Assembly (NCBI RefSeq): GCF_030272615.1
Contig: NC_081408.1
Coordinates: 623,408,383 to 623,472,382, forward strand
Reading direction: 5' to 3'
From: Cryptomeria japonica
Lineage: Eukaryota; Streptophyta; Pinopsida; Cupressales; Cupressaceae
DNA length: 64,000 nucleotides
Shown here in pieces: positions 1 through 13,523 of the stretch. The notes below the pieces were generated by a model that saw nothing but the letters and a program-made list of their open reading frames with translations, did not search any database and had not been told where the DNA came from. The translations under genes were made by a program, and so were the position numbers. How positions within the stretch are numbered: position 1 is the stretch's first letter; the number at the start of each line of letters is the position of its first letter.

Positions 1-1490
1 ACAAAAATCTAAACGTAATAACTTGTTTGTTTATAGAAAAGCTTGTAATGTCTATTTGGCATGCATAAGCCAAGCAATGTTGAGAATTCCAAAGAATTAC
101 CTATTGTAAATGGACAGATTTTGCAATCTATTTGTTTGAAAAAATGGTTTGGCTTATAAGCATCTCAATTTGTTTGGTTAGACCTTTTTTTAAGAAATCT
201 TGGTTGTGGTTTGATTGTGAGAATGATGAATTTCAATGAGTGTGAGGCCAACACATTTTCTAGAACTGAGAAAATACAATTTGCTTGAATATTTTGGAAA
301 TTGTGATTCAGAATGCCAATGAATAGTTGGATTTGGTAACATTGGAATCCTTTCGCCCAATTGCTGATCTATTATCTTAATCTCGATGAATAGTTTCATC
401 AACGTAAATTTCATTCCTTATCTACCAAATTGGGTGTCAACCGAAAAGCTTTGTTATGCTTCAGCCAATCACTCAACACAATGCTAAAGTCTGAAAATGT
501 AAAAGGAGCCCATAGCATGAAAACTTGTGAAGTAAACATAAGTTGTTGTTCAGGTTAGAAGAAATTAGTGACAAATGTGTGGAAAGGCAAGAAATAAAAT
601 ATTGTTTGAAATAGAAACAGACCAAAGGAATATAGCTACCCAACAGGGAAAGATGATCTCCAATGTGGATGGGAGAAATACAGAAAGTCATGATGGAGGT
701 AAAATAAAAACAGTGCTGGTAAAAAAATCAGTGAAAGAGAGAAACATATTAGACAATCCCTAATTAATAAGGGTTTGGTACACCCTTAAAATAAAAGGGT
801 TTCCATCATTACATGTTATCTACAAGTGATCTTTAAGAGTACTATTGGTGATACTTGACAAATCCTAAACATACACAACAACATTTAGTGAAGCCTTAAA
901 AAGCACAATTTTGCATGATGATAGTGATTGTAAGGTTGTGCAACTATAATATAATTATCAAGGGTCTTTGTGTCAGGAAATAATCAAAATTGGTTCTCAA
1001 ATTGAAACACAAAATGTCCACACAAAGTTTTCTATGAGATAGGGTTATATTTGTATCTTTGTTGCATAGTTCATGTGACAAGAATAGACTAAGCAACATG
1101 AATAATTCTATGTTAAAAAAAACATAAATTTTTCTTTCAAGGAATTTCTTGTATACAATAACAAATAAAAATAGAAAACTAAATAACTAATTCAACATCA
1201 CCAAAATTTAAAAAGAAAATAAAAACAAATGCAGAAAGAAAACGGTATAATGAATTTGTTAAGATAAGTTAAATAACACTTGTAGGAGACATCTCATTAT
1301 TGATGTGGGTGTGGAAGATTTGGGTGAAACTTTAATGAGCAATTGCCTTTAAATGATTTCATACTTTTTACATTTGAGAAAGGCATGGGGATTTTATGCA
1401 GGATTAACGAACAAGTTAGATACTTGTATTCTTTGTTGTTGTGCATCTATTTTTTGGTTGTAGAGTTTAGGTGAAAATAGAATTACCTAG
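1..1490. other. AT-rich intergenic DNA, no gene seen
   Basis: I find no domain, splice pattern or repeat structure that supports a gene. The short open frames here are isolated and low in complexity. Confidence 0.6.
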
Positions 1491-1491
1491 A

Positions 1492-1805
1492 ACCTGTCAT
1501 ATATTTTGATGTCATATATTTCATTTATATTTTTTATTTTTTTTTATTTTTAATATATTTTATTTATATTATATTTAATATAAAATGAATAAACATAAAT
1601 ATTAAATATGGAGATATAATATATCTTTATATAATGTAATATAATATAAAATTGAATATTAACCTGTCATATATTTCGTTTATATTATATTTTTTTTTGT
1701 TTTTAATATATTATATTTAATATAAAATGAATAAATATAAATATTAAATATTGAGATATAATATATCTTTATATAATGTAATATAATATAAAATTGAATA
1801 TTTAA
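1492..1805. repeat. Tandem duplication of a ~156-bp AT-rich unit
   Basis: Two adjacent near-identical blocks each begin close to the words TCATATATTTC and end with AAAATTGAATATT. They differ by a few substitutions and a short length change in a T run. The second copy starts near 1668. The sequence is almost pure A/T and non-coding. Confidence 0.75.
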
Positions 1806-2935
1806 TATATTTTTTTATATATTTAATTTTATATATTAAATTTTAAATTATATTATATAATTCATAAATAACTATATATTCTCCATTTAATTATGTATTA
1901 TAATTTAAATTATATTTTTTCTATACTTTATACTATAATTAACTTTGTACACTTATATTTCAAAATTCAAAAGTGCATAAAGTTTATTATAATATAACAT
2001 TTATATACTTTAAACTTTATTCACTTTTGAATTATAATAAACTTTGTTTCACCTTGAAATGAAAGCTTATTGATTTATTAAATTTATTCACTTTTAAATT
2101 ATAATAAATTTTATTCACTTATAAGTGAAAATTTATAAGTGTATAAAATTTATTTATCTACTTTTGAATAAACTTTATAAGTGAAACTTTATTCACTTTT
2201 GAATTATAAGTAATAGTTTTTCACTTTGGAATTATAATATTAAGTATATAAAAGCTATATTATAATAAACTTTATACACTTTTGAATTATAAGTGTATAA
2301 ATTAAAAGTTCATAAAGTTTTATTATTTATATCTATATTATTTATAAAGTTTATAAACATACCTAATAATAAATTTTATAAAGTTTTATAACTTTATATA
2401 TTAAATATGAAACTTTAAATTATAATATTTAAATTATATTATGATGTTAAACTTTAAAGTATATCAAAGTTTAATATAGTTTATTAAATTTTACATTTTA
2501 AATTAAGATCATGTTTAATATTTAATATTTAATTCTATTTTTTAAATTAAAATTAAATATATATTTAATATTAAAATAAATGACAATAAAATGACAACCA
2601 AAATGTTAATAATTTAAATTTAAAAATAATATTCAATATTTCAACATAAATATTAAATATAAAGATATATTGAAAAATAAAAAATATAATATAAATATTG
2701 TACATTTATATAAAAATATATTAAAAATTAAAAAATTAAAAATAAAATTATTAAACTAATTTTTAAAAAATTTATTAAGTAAAATATAAATAAAATATAT
2801 AAAATTTAAGATATATTAAAAAAATTAAAATTTTTAATATAAATAGAATACATTAAATAATAAAAATAAGTATAAATAAAATATAGTTTAAAAATATATA
2901 TTTTAAAAATAATATAGAAAATATATATTAAAATT
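1806..2935. repeat. Extremely AT-rich region with dispersed direct and inverted short repeats
   Basis: Between about 1930 and 2420 the words ACTTTATTCACTTTTGAATTATAA and close variants, shortened here to their core TTCACTTTTGAATTAT, recur in both orientations together with TTATAAGTGTATAAAGTTT. This creates many possible hairpins. No coding potential is visible. Confidence 0.6.
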
Positions 2936-3560
2936 TTTTAAAATTACAATTAAAAATTTATTAAATGTGGCAAGTGAGAGAGAGAGAGAGGTGGGGTGTG
3001 GGCCCAAACCAGGCTGCATAAGCCCACTGGGATTTGATGGGTTTCCACGATATGCCAATGCAACGCAAGTTGCCCACCAAAGAAAACGGTGGCCAGAAAA
3101 TATGACTGGCAGGAATTTATCGGGATACTGACACTTTCCCGGCAAGAAAACCCCCATACAAAAACCCTATCAGCTTAATAAAACCTGAGGGAAGTCCCCC
3201 TTATGTGTAACGAAGCTTCCTCGTGTTTAGGTAGTTATTCCCATTTATGAAACAAAATAGAAAAACATTTTAGGGAGACTCAATCCTACCTTATCCTAAC
3301 TATAAACGAAGCTTCCTTAGGCTACGTTTTATGCCAACCAAACATTCTTATTCGAGGCAACCGTTGGGCCGTTTCTGAGGAGGAGGAAAGGATGTTGTGA
3401 CAAGTATGCGTTGCCCATGTCAAATAAAAATTTTCAATGACATGCACTAAGAAAATTCTATTTTCTATATATTTTTTAATTTTTATTGAGTATGTGCCGT
3501 AAGGAAGAAGAATATGTCCCTTCCATTATTTTGGGGATAAGCATTGACATGACATTTTTA
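2936..3560. other. Locally GC-richer unique segment
   Basis: A short (GA)n tract near 2970 is followed by about 250 bp that is clearly richer in G+C than its flanks. An 84-codon minus-strand frame covers part of it, but its C-terminal end runs into A/T repeats and it matches no family I know. I do not call it a gene. Confidence 0.35.
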
Positions 3561-3991
3561 GGGCACTATTATTGGTACCCCTATCACCGACTAGTCCTTC
3601 TCCCCTAGTAAGACGTGCTAAATGTTTTTGTAATAAAAAATATTTTTACAATATGCCAAAATGATTAACTTAAGATATGGATTACATTAAGTACATTTGT
3701 TGGTGATTGTTGAGATATCTTCTCTATAAATTTTATGTTATTAAGTTTGAGAATATGTCTACATAGTGTGAATTATATTCATCATGATGATTGTTTAATG
3801 TACAGTTAATTTATATTTTCAAAATATATAATATTTCAATATCTTTTTTCAATACAATTATTTTAGACTTATCTTTACAATATTTAAATAGTTTTATCAT
3901 TTAATTTTCTTATTAATAATAATTTAGATTACTATGTTTAATATATCTTTACAAAATTCATTTAAAAAAAATAAATATTAATAATAGTTAT
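3561..3991. other. AT-rich intergenic DNA, nothing recognised
   Basis: No gene, RNA or repeat structure was recognised between the GC-richer segment and the LTR-like element. Confidence 0.5.
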
Positions 3992-5160
3992 TGTATACAC
4001 ATAAAAATGGCTATGAGCAATTAAATACATATTTATATTTATTTAATAATTATTCTTCTATTAAATAGTTAATTTGAAAAGATTAATTTATTTAATTCAT
4101 TTTTCATGTCTTTCTATTAATTAATATTTAATTAATTAATTCATCCATCATATTCCTCTAAATAATTAAATATCTAATATTTAATTATCCTTCTAACCAA
4201 TTTAATTAAATATCTAATATTTAATTATCTCCTCTAATCAATTAAATATCTAATATTTAATGGTTATTCTCCTATCCTATAGTCTCAAATATTAAATAAT
4301 TTCCTAAATTATTTAATCCCTCTTATCCAACTCACCTTCCATCTCCACTTCATCTTCCCTTTGCCAACTCATCAAATCATTTGGCTAAGGAAATTAATAT
4401 TTCTTAAATATTAATTCATCATTTATCTGCAACTCCAAATTCAATGAATATTGTGTACCTACACATATTTCATAACCATCTTCTATATTCTCTCCAACAT
4501 CCCTACATCTTAGGAAGGACTTGAGTCCACTTGTCCTCTCATGCCTAAATTTTTTCCAACCATCCCTAGATTCCCTCAGTCAGCAACCCAGTCAAGGTGA
4601 GATGAGTGACACTTATCTTCTCCTTCCCCCTTTCTCTCAACCTTCACCTTTGCTCATAGCCATCTAAATCTGCAAATCTGATCATGACCATTGATCTAAG
4701 CCACAACATCTCATCCTCTCAAAGTCTATAAAATCAAGAGCTTCAGTTGAGAGAGAGTTAGACTTCAAGAGACTTCAAGTGCATTTTCAAGCAAATCATT
4801 TACAAAACTTATGCATCCCTAAGTTTTAATCTTGAAATAAAATAGCAATTATCATATAGCATAATCATGTAGTATTGCATATCATAGTATCAGTTAACTA
4901 TCACTTATCAGTCCATTCTTCATATGCCATCTTGGAAGTTATCAGTGCATTGTCTGAGAGCACACCATCCGCAACCAGGAACAGTGGAGTTAGGACACAA
5001 TGAGACATAAACCATGAAGGTAATATTAGTATTTTTATTTCATATGTATTTCATATAGTTTCATTAGTTGAGTTTGGATTTCCTGTAGCATTTCCATTGG
5101 TATTTTGTGAAACTAACTTGTTGCAGGTAGTATTCTGAGAATGAAATTCAAGTCGACACA
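3992..5160 (+). mobile_element. Probable solo LTR, Gypsy-like, ~1.17 kb
   Basis: The block starts TGTATACAC and ends GACACA, giving TG...CA termini. Its flanks, GTTAT (3987-3991) and ATTAT (5161-5165), agree at four of five bases. The first third is rich in TTAATTAA-type words, the middle is C-rich, and a TATA-like TATAAAA lies at 4727-4733. The same arrangement is seen in the better-delimited solo LTR at 28196-29578, which suggests a related family. A longer word, ATTAATAATAGTT, occurs just outside both ends, so the boundaries could be shifted by some bases. No internal coding region is attached. Confidence 0.5.
4727..4733 (+). promoter_or_regulatory. Candidate TATA box in solo LTR
   Basis: TATAAAA sits about two thirds of the way into the LTR, where an LTR promoter is expected. 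It is followed by a GA-rich leader. This is inferred from position only. Confidence 0.35.
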
Positions 5161-5890
5161 ATTATAATAGTAAAATATATTAATAATAGTTGTACTTTCA
5201 TTGTAATGAAATTTGTCTTTTTTATTTATTTTTAATTTAATTATATTTTTAATAATATTAAATGTGGTATTAGCTTTTAATTAAGTGACAAAAAAATTTA
5301 AAAACTATTTTTAAGTTTTAAATTATTATTAAAATATTTTAATATTTTTTTAAAAATAAATAAAAAAATTATATAACTATTTTTTTTTTAAAATATAATA
5401 TATTGTCTTTTTTCAATACAATTATTTTATGTTCATCTTTATAATTACTTATTACAGTTTCAAATCTTAAAGTAACATTTCTATTACTTTTTTTTAAAAT
5501 CATATCCTCTCCTCAAACTTTTAAAATATTTATGATAATTTTTTAGTAGTTTAATAAATAATTGTGATTATATAATATAATAAAATAAATATTTATTTTG
5601 AAATAATTTAACAATTTAACTAATACACCTAAAGAAAATCTTCCTCTATAATGATAGAGTTGTTACATTGTAAAAAATTGTAAATAAATTATGGACAAAC
5701 AATCTACACTTCTGCAACCACTACATAATAAAAAAAATCTCACATATTAGACCAAAAAAAAAACATATATTTGTAATTATTTTAATAATAATTTAAAATA
5801 AAACTAAAATGAAAATAATCATAAGAATTATTAGTAGCTATGCCCCACTCAAATCAAATTTTTAAACTCGTGAAGCTATGTGAAAGTTTC
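5161..5890. other. AT-rich intergenic DNA, nothing recognised
   Basis: This segment separates the solo LTR from copia element B. I see only poly-A/T runs and no gene. Confidence 0.55.
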
Positions 5891-7219
5891 TGTTGGCAAC
5901 AACAATGAAGGAAAACTGAGAGGGGGGGTGAATCAGTTTTCATCGGATTATCAAACTTAACCACAAATGCAACTCTAATAAACTATAGCAACAAAAAAGA
6001 TAAGCAAATAGATAGCACAACACACAACACCAAGATTTTGATGTGGAAAACCTGGTTAAGAAAAAAAACATGGTAGGAACCTACCCACAATAAGATGATA
6101 CTCTACAAAACTACGTGTAAATATTACAAGGGGAATTCACCCACATTTAGGCTCAGTGCCTAGAGCTCACTGCTCAAAATATAATAACCCTGAAGGCTAC
6201 AACCCTCAGGGAAGGCTCACTACCTTACAAGGAAGTCTCACTAACTTAGAAAATATTCGGATAACAATCCAGAATCAAATAAATTGCAAAACAACATCTG
6301 CTAATGTCTGATGATAGTTCTAGTTAAACACATATGTTTTCTCTACAACCCTCCAAAACTCTACTCAAACTCAATGCCAAAAGATGAATTCGCTTTATCG
6401 CACCTTTTTCACTCTCAAGTAATGTAGACACCACACCATACCATAAATTACATGAATATGACATCTATTTATACAATTCATCAACCTTGACAACAAGGTT
6501 GACTAAACCCTCAACACACAATTGCAAAATTACATCACACAATACAAAGATCGACCAATATGATGACATTAATGACATAACATGGACCTAAATCAAATCT
6601 TCAAATATGCAACACCATCATAAATCACGCCAAGATCAACTGCAACACACTATACCACCAGGAATACTGCATAACATGAAGAACATCACCGGTTCAGCAA
6701 AATCACCAAAAAATCCATAAAAATCAATGCAGGTCATCAAAATAAATAGGATGCAATTAGGAAACACCACCAAGTATGTTAGAATCACTAGTAATAGCTA
6801 TACCAACACCACTTATCAAATCTTCAATGATCAACATATGTAAGAACACTTGAATAGTAGCCACTGTCACGAAGAAAGATATCTTTTGGAGCACCAAATC
6901 ATGAACCATCTGAAATGTAGATACACATGAACATCCCAAACAATCTCCCAAAATCTCAGCTTAAGATCTGATCACACTGAAATATATCGAACTCTGCAAA
7001 GCATTGATCAACAAAACCAAACTGCAAACTGGATCATATGATATGATCAATTAAGCTTCTCGTATCACAAAACTAATATTAAAGGATGTAGTAACACTAG
7101 AAATATTTCAAATACCAAACTATGATCCCAATAAATCAATCTGCAATCACTGGAGAAATAAATCACAAGAATATGTTGACATCAATGACAACATATCCTG
7201 GCAGCAACAATGTCCAACA
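5891..7219 (-). repeat. 3' LTR of copia element B
   Basis: The LTR is bounded by TGTTGGCAAC at 5891 and GTCCAACA at 7219. It is inverted relative to the window because the element reads on the minus strand. A G-run followed by TGAATCA lies about 30 bp from the outer edge, a feature shared with the A and C LTRs in this window. It aligns with 33709-34838 over about 1.1 kb. Confidence 0.88.
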
Positions 7220-7236
7220 ATATCCCCTTTTGGCAT
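7220..7236 (-). promoter_or_regulatory. Polypurine tract of element B
   Basis: On the minus strand the sequence directly before the LTR reads CCAAAAGGGGATAT, the expected plus-strand priming site. The matching A tract is CCAAAGGGGGAGAT. Confidence 0.7.
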
Positions 7237-7539
7237 TGATGATAGCATATGAATGTAAAAAAAATCAATGTAAAGAAAGAAAACATCTCCAACAAAATCC
7301 CCCTAAGATCAAGCAAGTAAGATAGTTTTTCACATGCTTCTCTTCTCCTTTGACATCAATGACAAATGTCTTCAAAATAGAAAACCAAACTTACTCTCTC
7401 CCTTTGATAAACAAATCATGATTCTCTCCTCCTTAAGCACACTGACTACTCCAACAAGGTAGCAACACCAACTCATCAATCTAGACAAAAGGATAAGACT
7501 GTGAAGTCCACCGGATTGATGCAACTCAATGCACCTAGC

Positions 7540-8457
7540 TCTCATCAGGAGGGGTAGATACCCCTACCTTATTTATCAAATAGACAAATCTATCTGTAGT
7601 CAAAGGATTAGTAAAAATATCAGCAATTTGTTCCTTTGTAGATACATATTCTATTTTTACTTCCTCTTCATTGAATTTTCTCTCTCAAGAAATGATACTT
7701 GATTGACACATGTTTGGTCTTTGAATGTGCATTGGTTTCTTTGACATATTAATAGCATTGGAATTATCACAATATATGACAGTAGGTTCATCATAGATAA
7801 CTCTGATATCCTTCAACATTTGCTTCATCCAAACTACTTGACTGCAATTACTAATAGAAGCAATGTACTCAGCTTCAGCAGTAGATAGGGAAACTGAATC
7901 TTATTTCTTAGTTGCCCATGAAACCAATTTCTTACCTAAAATAAATGCACCACCAAAGGTACTCTTCCGGTCATCAACATCACCAGCTCAATCAGCATCA
8001 GTGTAAGCACATAACATGAAATCATCATTCCTCATATACCACAAACCATAATCCGCAGTTCCTTTCAAGTATCTAAATATCCTTCTTACAATAGTGACAT
8101 GACTCTCTTTTGGATCAGCTAGATATCTATCAACCATGCACACAACATCCATAATATTAGGTCTATTCAAAGTAATATGTAGCAGTCCACAAACCATAAA
8201 TCTGTACAAAGTCTAATTAGCTTTTGGAGATTCATCATTTTTTAGACAATTTGTAGCCAGCCACCATAGGAGTTCCAACTAGTTTGGAGTCTTCTAACCC
8301 AGAATTCTTCAACAATTCCTTCACATATTTAGTTTGAGATATAAAAATACCTAATTCAGTCTATGAAATCTACAATCCTAAGAAAAATTTCATCTCTCCT
8401 ATCATAGACATCTCAAATTCTTTTTGCATATCACCGACAAACTTCATACTCAAGTTA
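7540..8457 (-). pseudogene. Element B: C-terminal RT and RNase H, broken
   Basis: The minus strand encodes the end of copia reverse transcriptase and the RNase H domain. Visible words include LNRPNIMDVV, RRIFRYLKGTADYGLWY, the AYTDAD start of RNase H near 7990 and, at the end, KEQIADIFTNPLT. Several stops and frame changes break it, and the longest clean frame is 7988-8209. The 5' part of the same RT lies 19.4 kb away at 27871-28195, because array A inserted just after the catalytic FVDD box, between GGDD and NLS. It is non-functional. Confidence 0.85.
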
Positions 8458-8462
8458 TCATC

Positions 8463-9925
8463 TGTTAGTTGAGATGAGAGGGGGGGGTGAATCATAAAAA
8501 CTTACAATCCAATATATTCAACAGATTCAACCTCGGTAGCCTTTAATGATATGCAACCAAGACTATAAATCATTCAATGCTTATAAACAAATACACTTAA
8601 ACATCATAACACATATAACACTAGATTTAACATCGAAACCCAAAAAGGGAAAAACCATTGTTGGATTTCGGACCCACTAAGAAATATACCCTTCTAGAGT
8701 ATGCTCGGTTAAAAGAAAATCTTGTTAAAGATTACAAACAAATTGCTAGATGTGACCCGGTTAAGGGATTTCCCTTAGACTTGTTAGAGTCTTGCACTTT
8801 GTTAGAAGTGACCTTGTCAAAGGATTTCAAACACTCATTTAGAATGTTACCTTGCTAGAGGGTTTACAAATAAGAATATTAAGTCCACTCGGTTAAGAGA
8901 TTTTCTGTTACTTACAAAATAAATAACAGTAATAAAATATATCTGCAACTTCACATCTGAAATGCTAAAGCAAATTCTATTTGCTCAAAACAATCTTGTC
9001 ATACGACTTATCTTATCCCTTATTGGGCTTGCTAGGCTTCTCAATCTATTCTTCAATCAAATCTTCAAGCTTCTATGTTCGGTAAACACTATTGTAGCAT
9101 CATTGTGCATACATTTGCTCGCATCCATTGTTCATCAACAATTCCTTATTTATAAACAATCTCTAACCACTAAATCTCCTTGCTCACATTTCCCATGATC
9201 AATCTTAGCCATCAGATCTTCAAACTTGACCAGGTTCAATGTATCCTCTGATCTAAAAAACATTTTACCTTGCCTTGGAACTTGCATTCCTTCCTTGGAA
9301 CTTGTGATAGGTTATTGCGGTTAAATCTGCGATGTAGATCTTCCTTTTTTATTTTCCATGTCATCGATCCTCAACATACTTCACGCATGACATACCAATC
9401 ATTTATTCATCTGTAGCTCATCAGCATCCTTTATTAAATAATGCTTTTATCCATCCAATGCGATCTATTATAACTGGTTGTTACTTGGTAAATATTGAAC
9501 TTCACTCGGTAGATGTTCTGCCTTCTTTAACCAATGTTGATAACCTTAGGGTTTACCGACTAGGTTTTTTCTCTGTGATATAGTACAGTATTAAACATCA
9601 TATGTAGGATATCTAAACAATCAAAACAACATCATCTCATCATTGTCTAACTCGGTAACAGTTGCCCATTGAATAACTTATTGTTCTCCTTCATTATCAC
9701 ATTCTTTTTGAGTTACTTACCGAACTCTTAATTTTCATCAAAACATACTTCTTAAAATATGGCAACATCATTCTGAGTTAGAAAATCAATTGCTTCACAT
9801 CAATGACAAAATAATATTATTAAGATAGTAATCATCCTTCTTCAGTTATATCAATGATCTTCAACAACCTTCTCAATATCCTTATAGAAATGCCAACAAT
9901 CTCCTTTTTTGTTGTAATGCCAACA
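8463..9925 (-). repeat. LTR1 of array A (outer, 3' LTR)
   Basis: It starts TGTTAGTTGAG and ends ATGCCAACA. It shares variants with LTR4, such as ATAACAC and ATTTAACAT about 160-180 bp in, that differ from LTR2 and LTR3. A minus-strand TATAAATAAGG (rc of 9145-9155) is a possible promoter, conserved in all four LTRs. Confidence 0.93.
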
Positions 9926-9941
9926 ATCTCCCCCTTTGGCA
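9926..9941 (-). promoter_or_regulatory. Polypurine tract, array A unit 1
   Basis: The minus strand reads CCAAAGGGGGAGAT directly against the LTR boundary. Equivalent tracts follow LTR2 (15965 on, with one purine run interruption) and LTR3 (22016 on). Confidence 0.75.
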
Positions 9942-10280
9942 TTGATGGCAAAACCAACTTGATTTGATTCAATTGATTCAAATTCTGATTGTTGTGTTAA
10001 CTTATCCAGCTGTGTAGATTTCTTCTGAAGTCTTCTCCTTCTGTCATTAGTCATCTCCCCCTTTCACAACAATGCCAAAAAGAAAACTAATTCATGATTT
10101 ATGCCTTTGTGAGGTAATAGCCTTGCAGTCTCATTCATAATCAGAGCATCTTTGTCTTCAATCACTTTTTATTGTACAACTTTAGGCGACCTCCTAAAGT
10201 GTAAAGAAGCATCAACTTCATAGATAGTTATTCTTTAGATTTAGAGAATTGATGCTTTTACCGAACTCTATCAGTGAGTA

Positions 10281-11849
10281 CTAGATTGGGGTAGGACCCC
10301 TAACTGACTTCTGAAAAGTGTCCCTTGGTAGTGGCTTTCTGAAAATATCTACTATTTGTTCCTTTGAACTGATATATTCTAGCACAACTTTCTTCTCTTG
10401 AACTTCTTCTCTGAGATAATGATACTTTATAGAAATATGCTTTGTCTTAGAGTGCAATACCAGATTCTTTGAAATGTTAATGGCACTAGTATTATCATAG
10501 AATATAGTTACTGGTTCAGTAACTTTCTCATTCATACCTTCTAACAGTTGTGTGATCCATGCTATGTTGCTACAATTCAATGCTGCAGTGACATATTTAG
10601 CTTCAGTTGTTGACTGTGAAATGCATCCTTGTTTCTTGCTAAGCCAACTTACTAGTCTATCTCCCAAGAAGAAAGCTCCACCACTTGTGCTTTTCCTATC
10701 ATCAATGTTTCCTGCCCAGTCAACATCAGTATAGATTTTTAGGTCAAAAACATTCCCTTTTTGATATGCTAAGCCATAATCTTCAATGCCTTTCAGGTAT
10801 TTGAAAATTCTCTTGATTGCTGTCATATGTGTTTCCTTGGGATGTGCAAAAAATCTTGCAACTATACCTACTGCATGTGCTATATCTGGTCTATTGTGAA
10901 CCACATATTGCAACTTTCCAATCATATATCGGTAAAGTGTCTCATCAACAGATGCAGATTCATCATTCTTTGATAGTTTACAGTTGGTAGTCATATGAGT
11001 ACTTACAAGTTTAGAATCCTCCATTCCAAATTTCTTCAGGATTTCCTTTATATACTTGGATTGAGTAATGAAAATCTTATTTTTCATTTGCGGTATCTGT
11101 AAACCTATAAAATACTTTATTTCACCGATTAATGACATCTCAAATTCTTTGCACATTTCATTTCCAAAGTTCTTGCATAGGGAGTCATTTCCACAAAAAA
11201 TAATATCATCAACAAATATGGTTGAAAGTAGTATACCATTGTTCTCATCATTCTTCATATGCATGTTGTTGTTTTCACTTGTCCTTATAAATCCAATCTT
11301 GATCAAATAAGAGTGCAGTCTTTCATACCATGCTCTGGGTGCTTGCTTTAGACCATATAATGCTTTGGTCAACTTACATACCTGATCTTTATTCTTTTCT
11401 TCAATAAATCCTTCAGGTTGTTCAATGTAAACTTCTTCTTATAGTATACCATTCAAAAATACACATTTAACATCCATTTGATATACTTTGAAATTTTTGT
11501 AAGTAGCATATGCCAACAATGTTCCTACTCCTTCAAGTCTTGCCATAGGTGCAAAAGTCTCACCATAATCAATTCCTTCTTCTTGAGCATAACCTTTGCA
11601 AACTAGTCTTGCTTTATTCCAAATGACCTCACCTTTTTCATTCAGCTTGTTTCTGAAAACCCACTCTGTACCGATTACATTTTTCTCTTTTGATCTTGAG
11701 ACCAATGTCCATGTTTCATTCTTCTTGATTTGATCAATCTCTTTTGTCATAGCATTTATCCAATCTTTATTACTAAATGCCTCTTTTACTATCCTCGGTT
11801 CAAATTCAGATATCAAACATGTGTTTTGTCTCAGTTTGTTCCTTGTCAT
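10281..11849 (-). pseudogene. Array A unit 1: reverse transcriptase and RNase H
   Basis: This is the copia RT-RNase H module, running 11849 to 10281. The N-terminal half (11439-11849) shows [12 protein letters not shown] and [22 protein letters not shown] 3-base insertion near 11440 creates a stop after LNGIL. The second half (10281-11372, 363 aa) holds LYGLKQAPRAWYERL, the catalytic FVDDIIFCGND box near residue 53, and RNase H with DWAGNIDDRKSTSGG and the TEAKY motif near residue 260. A small deletion shifts the frame at the C-terminus, so the last residues differ from units 2 and 3. This is the best preserved RNase H of the array. It is dead because the upstream pol is broken. Confidence 0.9.
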
Positions 11850-12281
11850 TACTGGATCATCCTTATTTCCTATAATCTGACTTGATGCATGATTTCTTTT
11901 GACATACTTAGCTAATATGGGCTCGGTAGGCTCTATATGATCTTCTTCATCACTCGGTAACTGAGTATTCTCTTCATTTTATTCATCAACTTTCTTGGTA
12001 GGATTTCTCGGTTGAGCATAAACAAATTCTTCATAATTTTCTGGTTCTTTGGAATTTCCTAAATCATTTATTTCTGCAAATTCATCAATTTTCACATTTG
12101 CACTTTCTACTATTTTGTTAGATGATTTTATCAGACATTTAAATGCTTTGCTTCTAGAAGAATAACCAAGAAATGTTCCTTCATCGCTTTTCTGATCAAA
12201 CTTTCCATTTTTGTCATCTTTGTGAACATAACATCTACTTCCAAATATCTTAAAATAACTTACATTGGGTTTCTTATCATA

Positions 12282-13097
12282 CTAGATTTCATATGGTGTC
12301 TTCAAAGTTCCTTTCTTCAGTTGTACTTGGTTCAGGGTGTAAACTGCAGTGCAGATTGCTTCTCTCCAAAATATTTGAGGTACCCTCTTTTCTGTCATCA
12401 GGGTCCTGGCACAATCTACAATTGATTTGTTTCTTTTTTTAGCTATCCCATTTCTTTGAGGTGTTCTCGGTGCAGACACTTGTATCTTTATACCATGATC
12501 ATTGCAAAATAGGTTAAATTCGTCAGAAATGAATTCTCCTCCTCTATCAGATCTTAGACATTTCAACTGTCTTCTTGTTTCTTTTTCAACTCTAGAATTA
12601 TACCATTTGAACATTTGAAAGGCTTCTGATTTCTCTTTTAAAAACATAACTAACATCATTCTTGAGTAATCATCCACAAATAATATGAAGTATCTATCTC
12701 CATAATAACTTTGAACTTTCATAGGACCACAAAGATCCGTGTGCACAAGATCTAAAATTCCTTTAGAAGTGTAGGACTTACTTGTAAAACTTGACCTTGT
12801 CATCTTACCTATCTGGAATCCACGACATATTGCATTCTCTGGTTTTTCCAAGCTAGGTAGACCTCTTACTCGGTGCTTCTTGCTTATTTTGATCAAGTTA
12901 TAAAAATTTACATGAAAAAACGTTTTATGCCATAACCAGGTATCATCTATGTTAGCATATAGACAATTATTCTTAATTGAGTCAAGATGAAATGTATTGC
13001 CTTTTGTTTGTGTCCCGGTAGCAGCTAGCTTTCCATGTTTGTCATGAACTTTGACACATCCCTTCTGAAATTCTATTCGGTATCCTATATTGTTTAG
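12282..13097 (-). pseudogene. Array A unit 1: integrase
   Basis: The integrase module runs from the zinc-binding region (WLWHKTFF, then the Cys segment NAICRGF) to the core. First Asp: LDLVHTDLCGP. Second Asp: CLRSDRGGEF. The position of the catalytic Glu reads NGIAKKRN, where unit 2 has NGIVERRN, so the third catalytic residue has become Lys. The frame stops after TPYEI at 12282-12284 with TAG where copia proteins have Trp; the same stop occurs in units 2 and 3. It is not functional. Confidence 0.9.
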
Positions 13098-13450
13098 CTA
13101 TGCTACACTCAACAAATTGTATTTCAAACCTTCAACCTGATATACATCATCACATTTAGCATTGTCAAGAAGTGTTATGGATCCTTTACCTTTCACCGAA
13201 CATGGTGCATCATTACCGAATCTTACATAACCTCCATCATAGTCTTCTAATTTAACAAACTTGCGTTTATCACCTATCATGTGATATGAGCATCCGCTAT
13301 CTATGATCCGAGAATCATTTTTATTTATGTGAGATATTAGGGTTTTTTCTTCATACCTTTCTTCATCTGATCCATCTTTGATGGCCACATAAACAACTTC
13401 CTTTATATCAGTTCCATCAGATTTATCATCGTTGGATTCCTCATCAGCTA
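13098..13450 (-). pseudogene. Array A unit 1: aspartic protease
   Basis: The retroviral-type aspartic protease region is recognised by IIDSGCSYHM, with the DSG catalytic triad near 13300, followed by GDKRKFVKLEDYDGG and KYNLLSVA. A TAG at 13098-13100, where a Gln codon is expected after LLSVA, separates it from integrase in the same frame. The protease would normally cut the Gag-Pol polyprotein inside the virus-like particle. Confidence 0.85.
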
Positions 13451-13523
13451 CTAGGCATGTCTTTCTATCTTTCCTTCTGAAGTCTCGGTGTCCTCTATAT
13501 TGGTTGTCTTTCCGTCTGTCATC

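Noticed and set aside
2903-3157. 84-codon minus frame in the GC-richer segment
   Set aside because: Its end runs into A/T repeats and it has no family signature.
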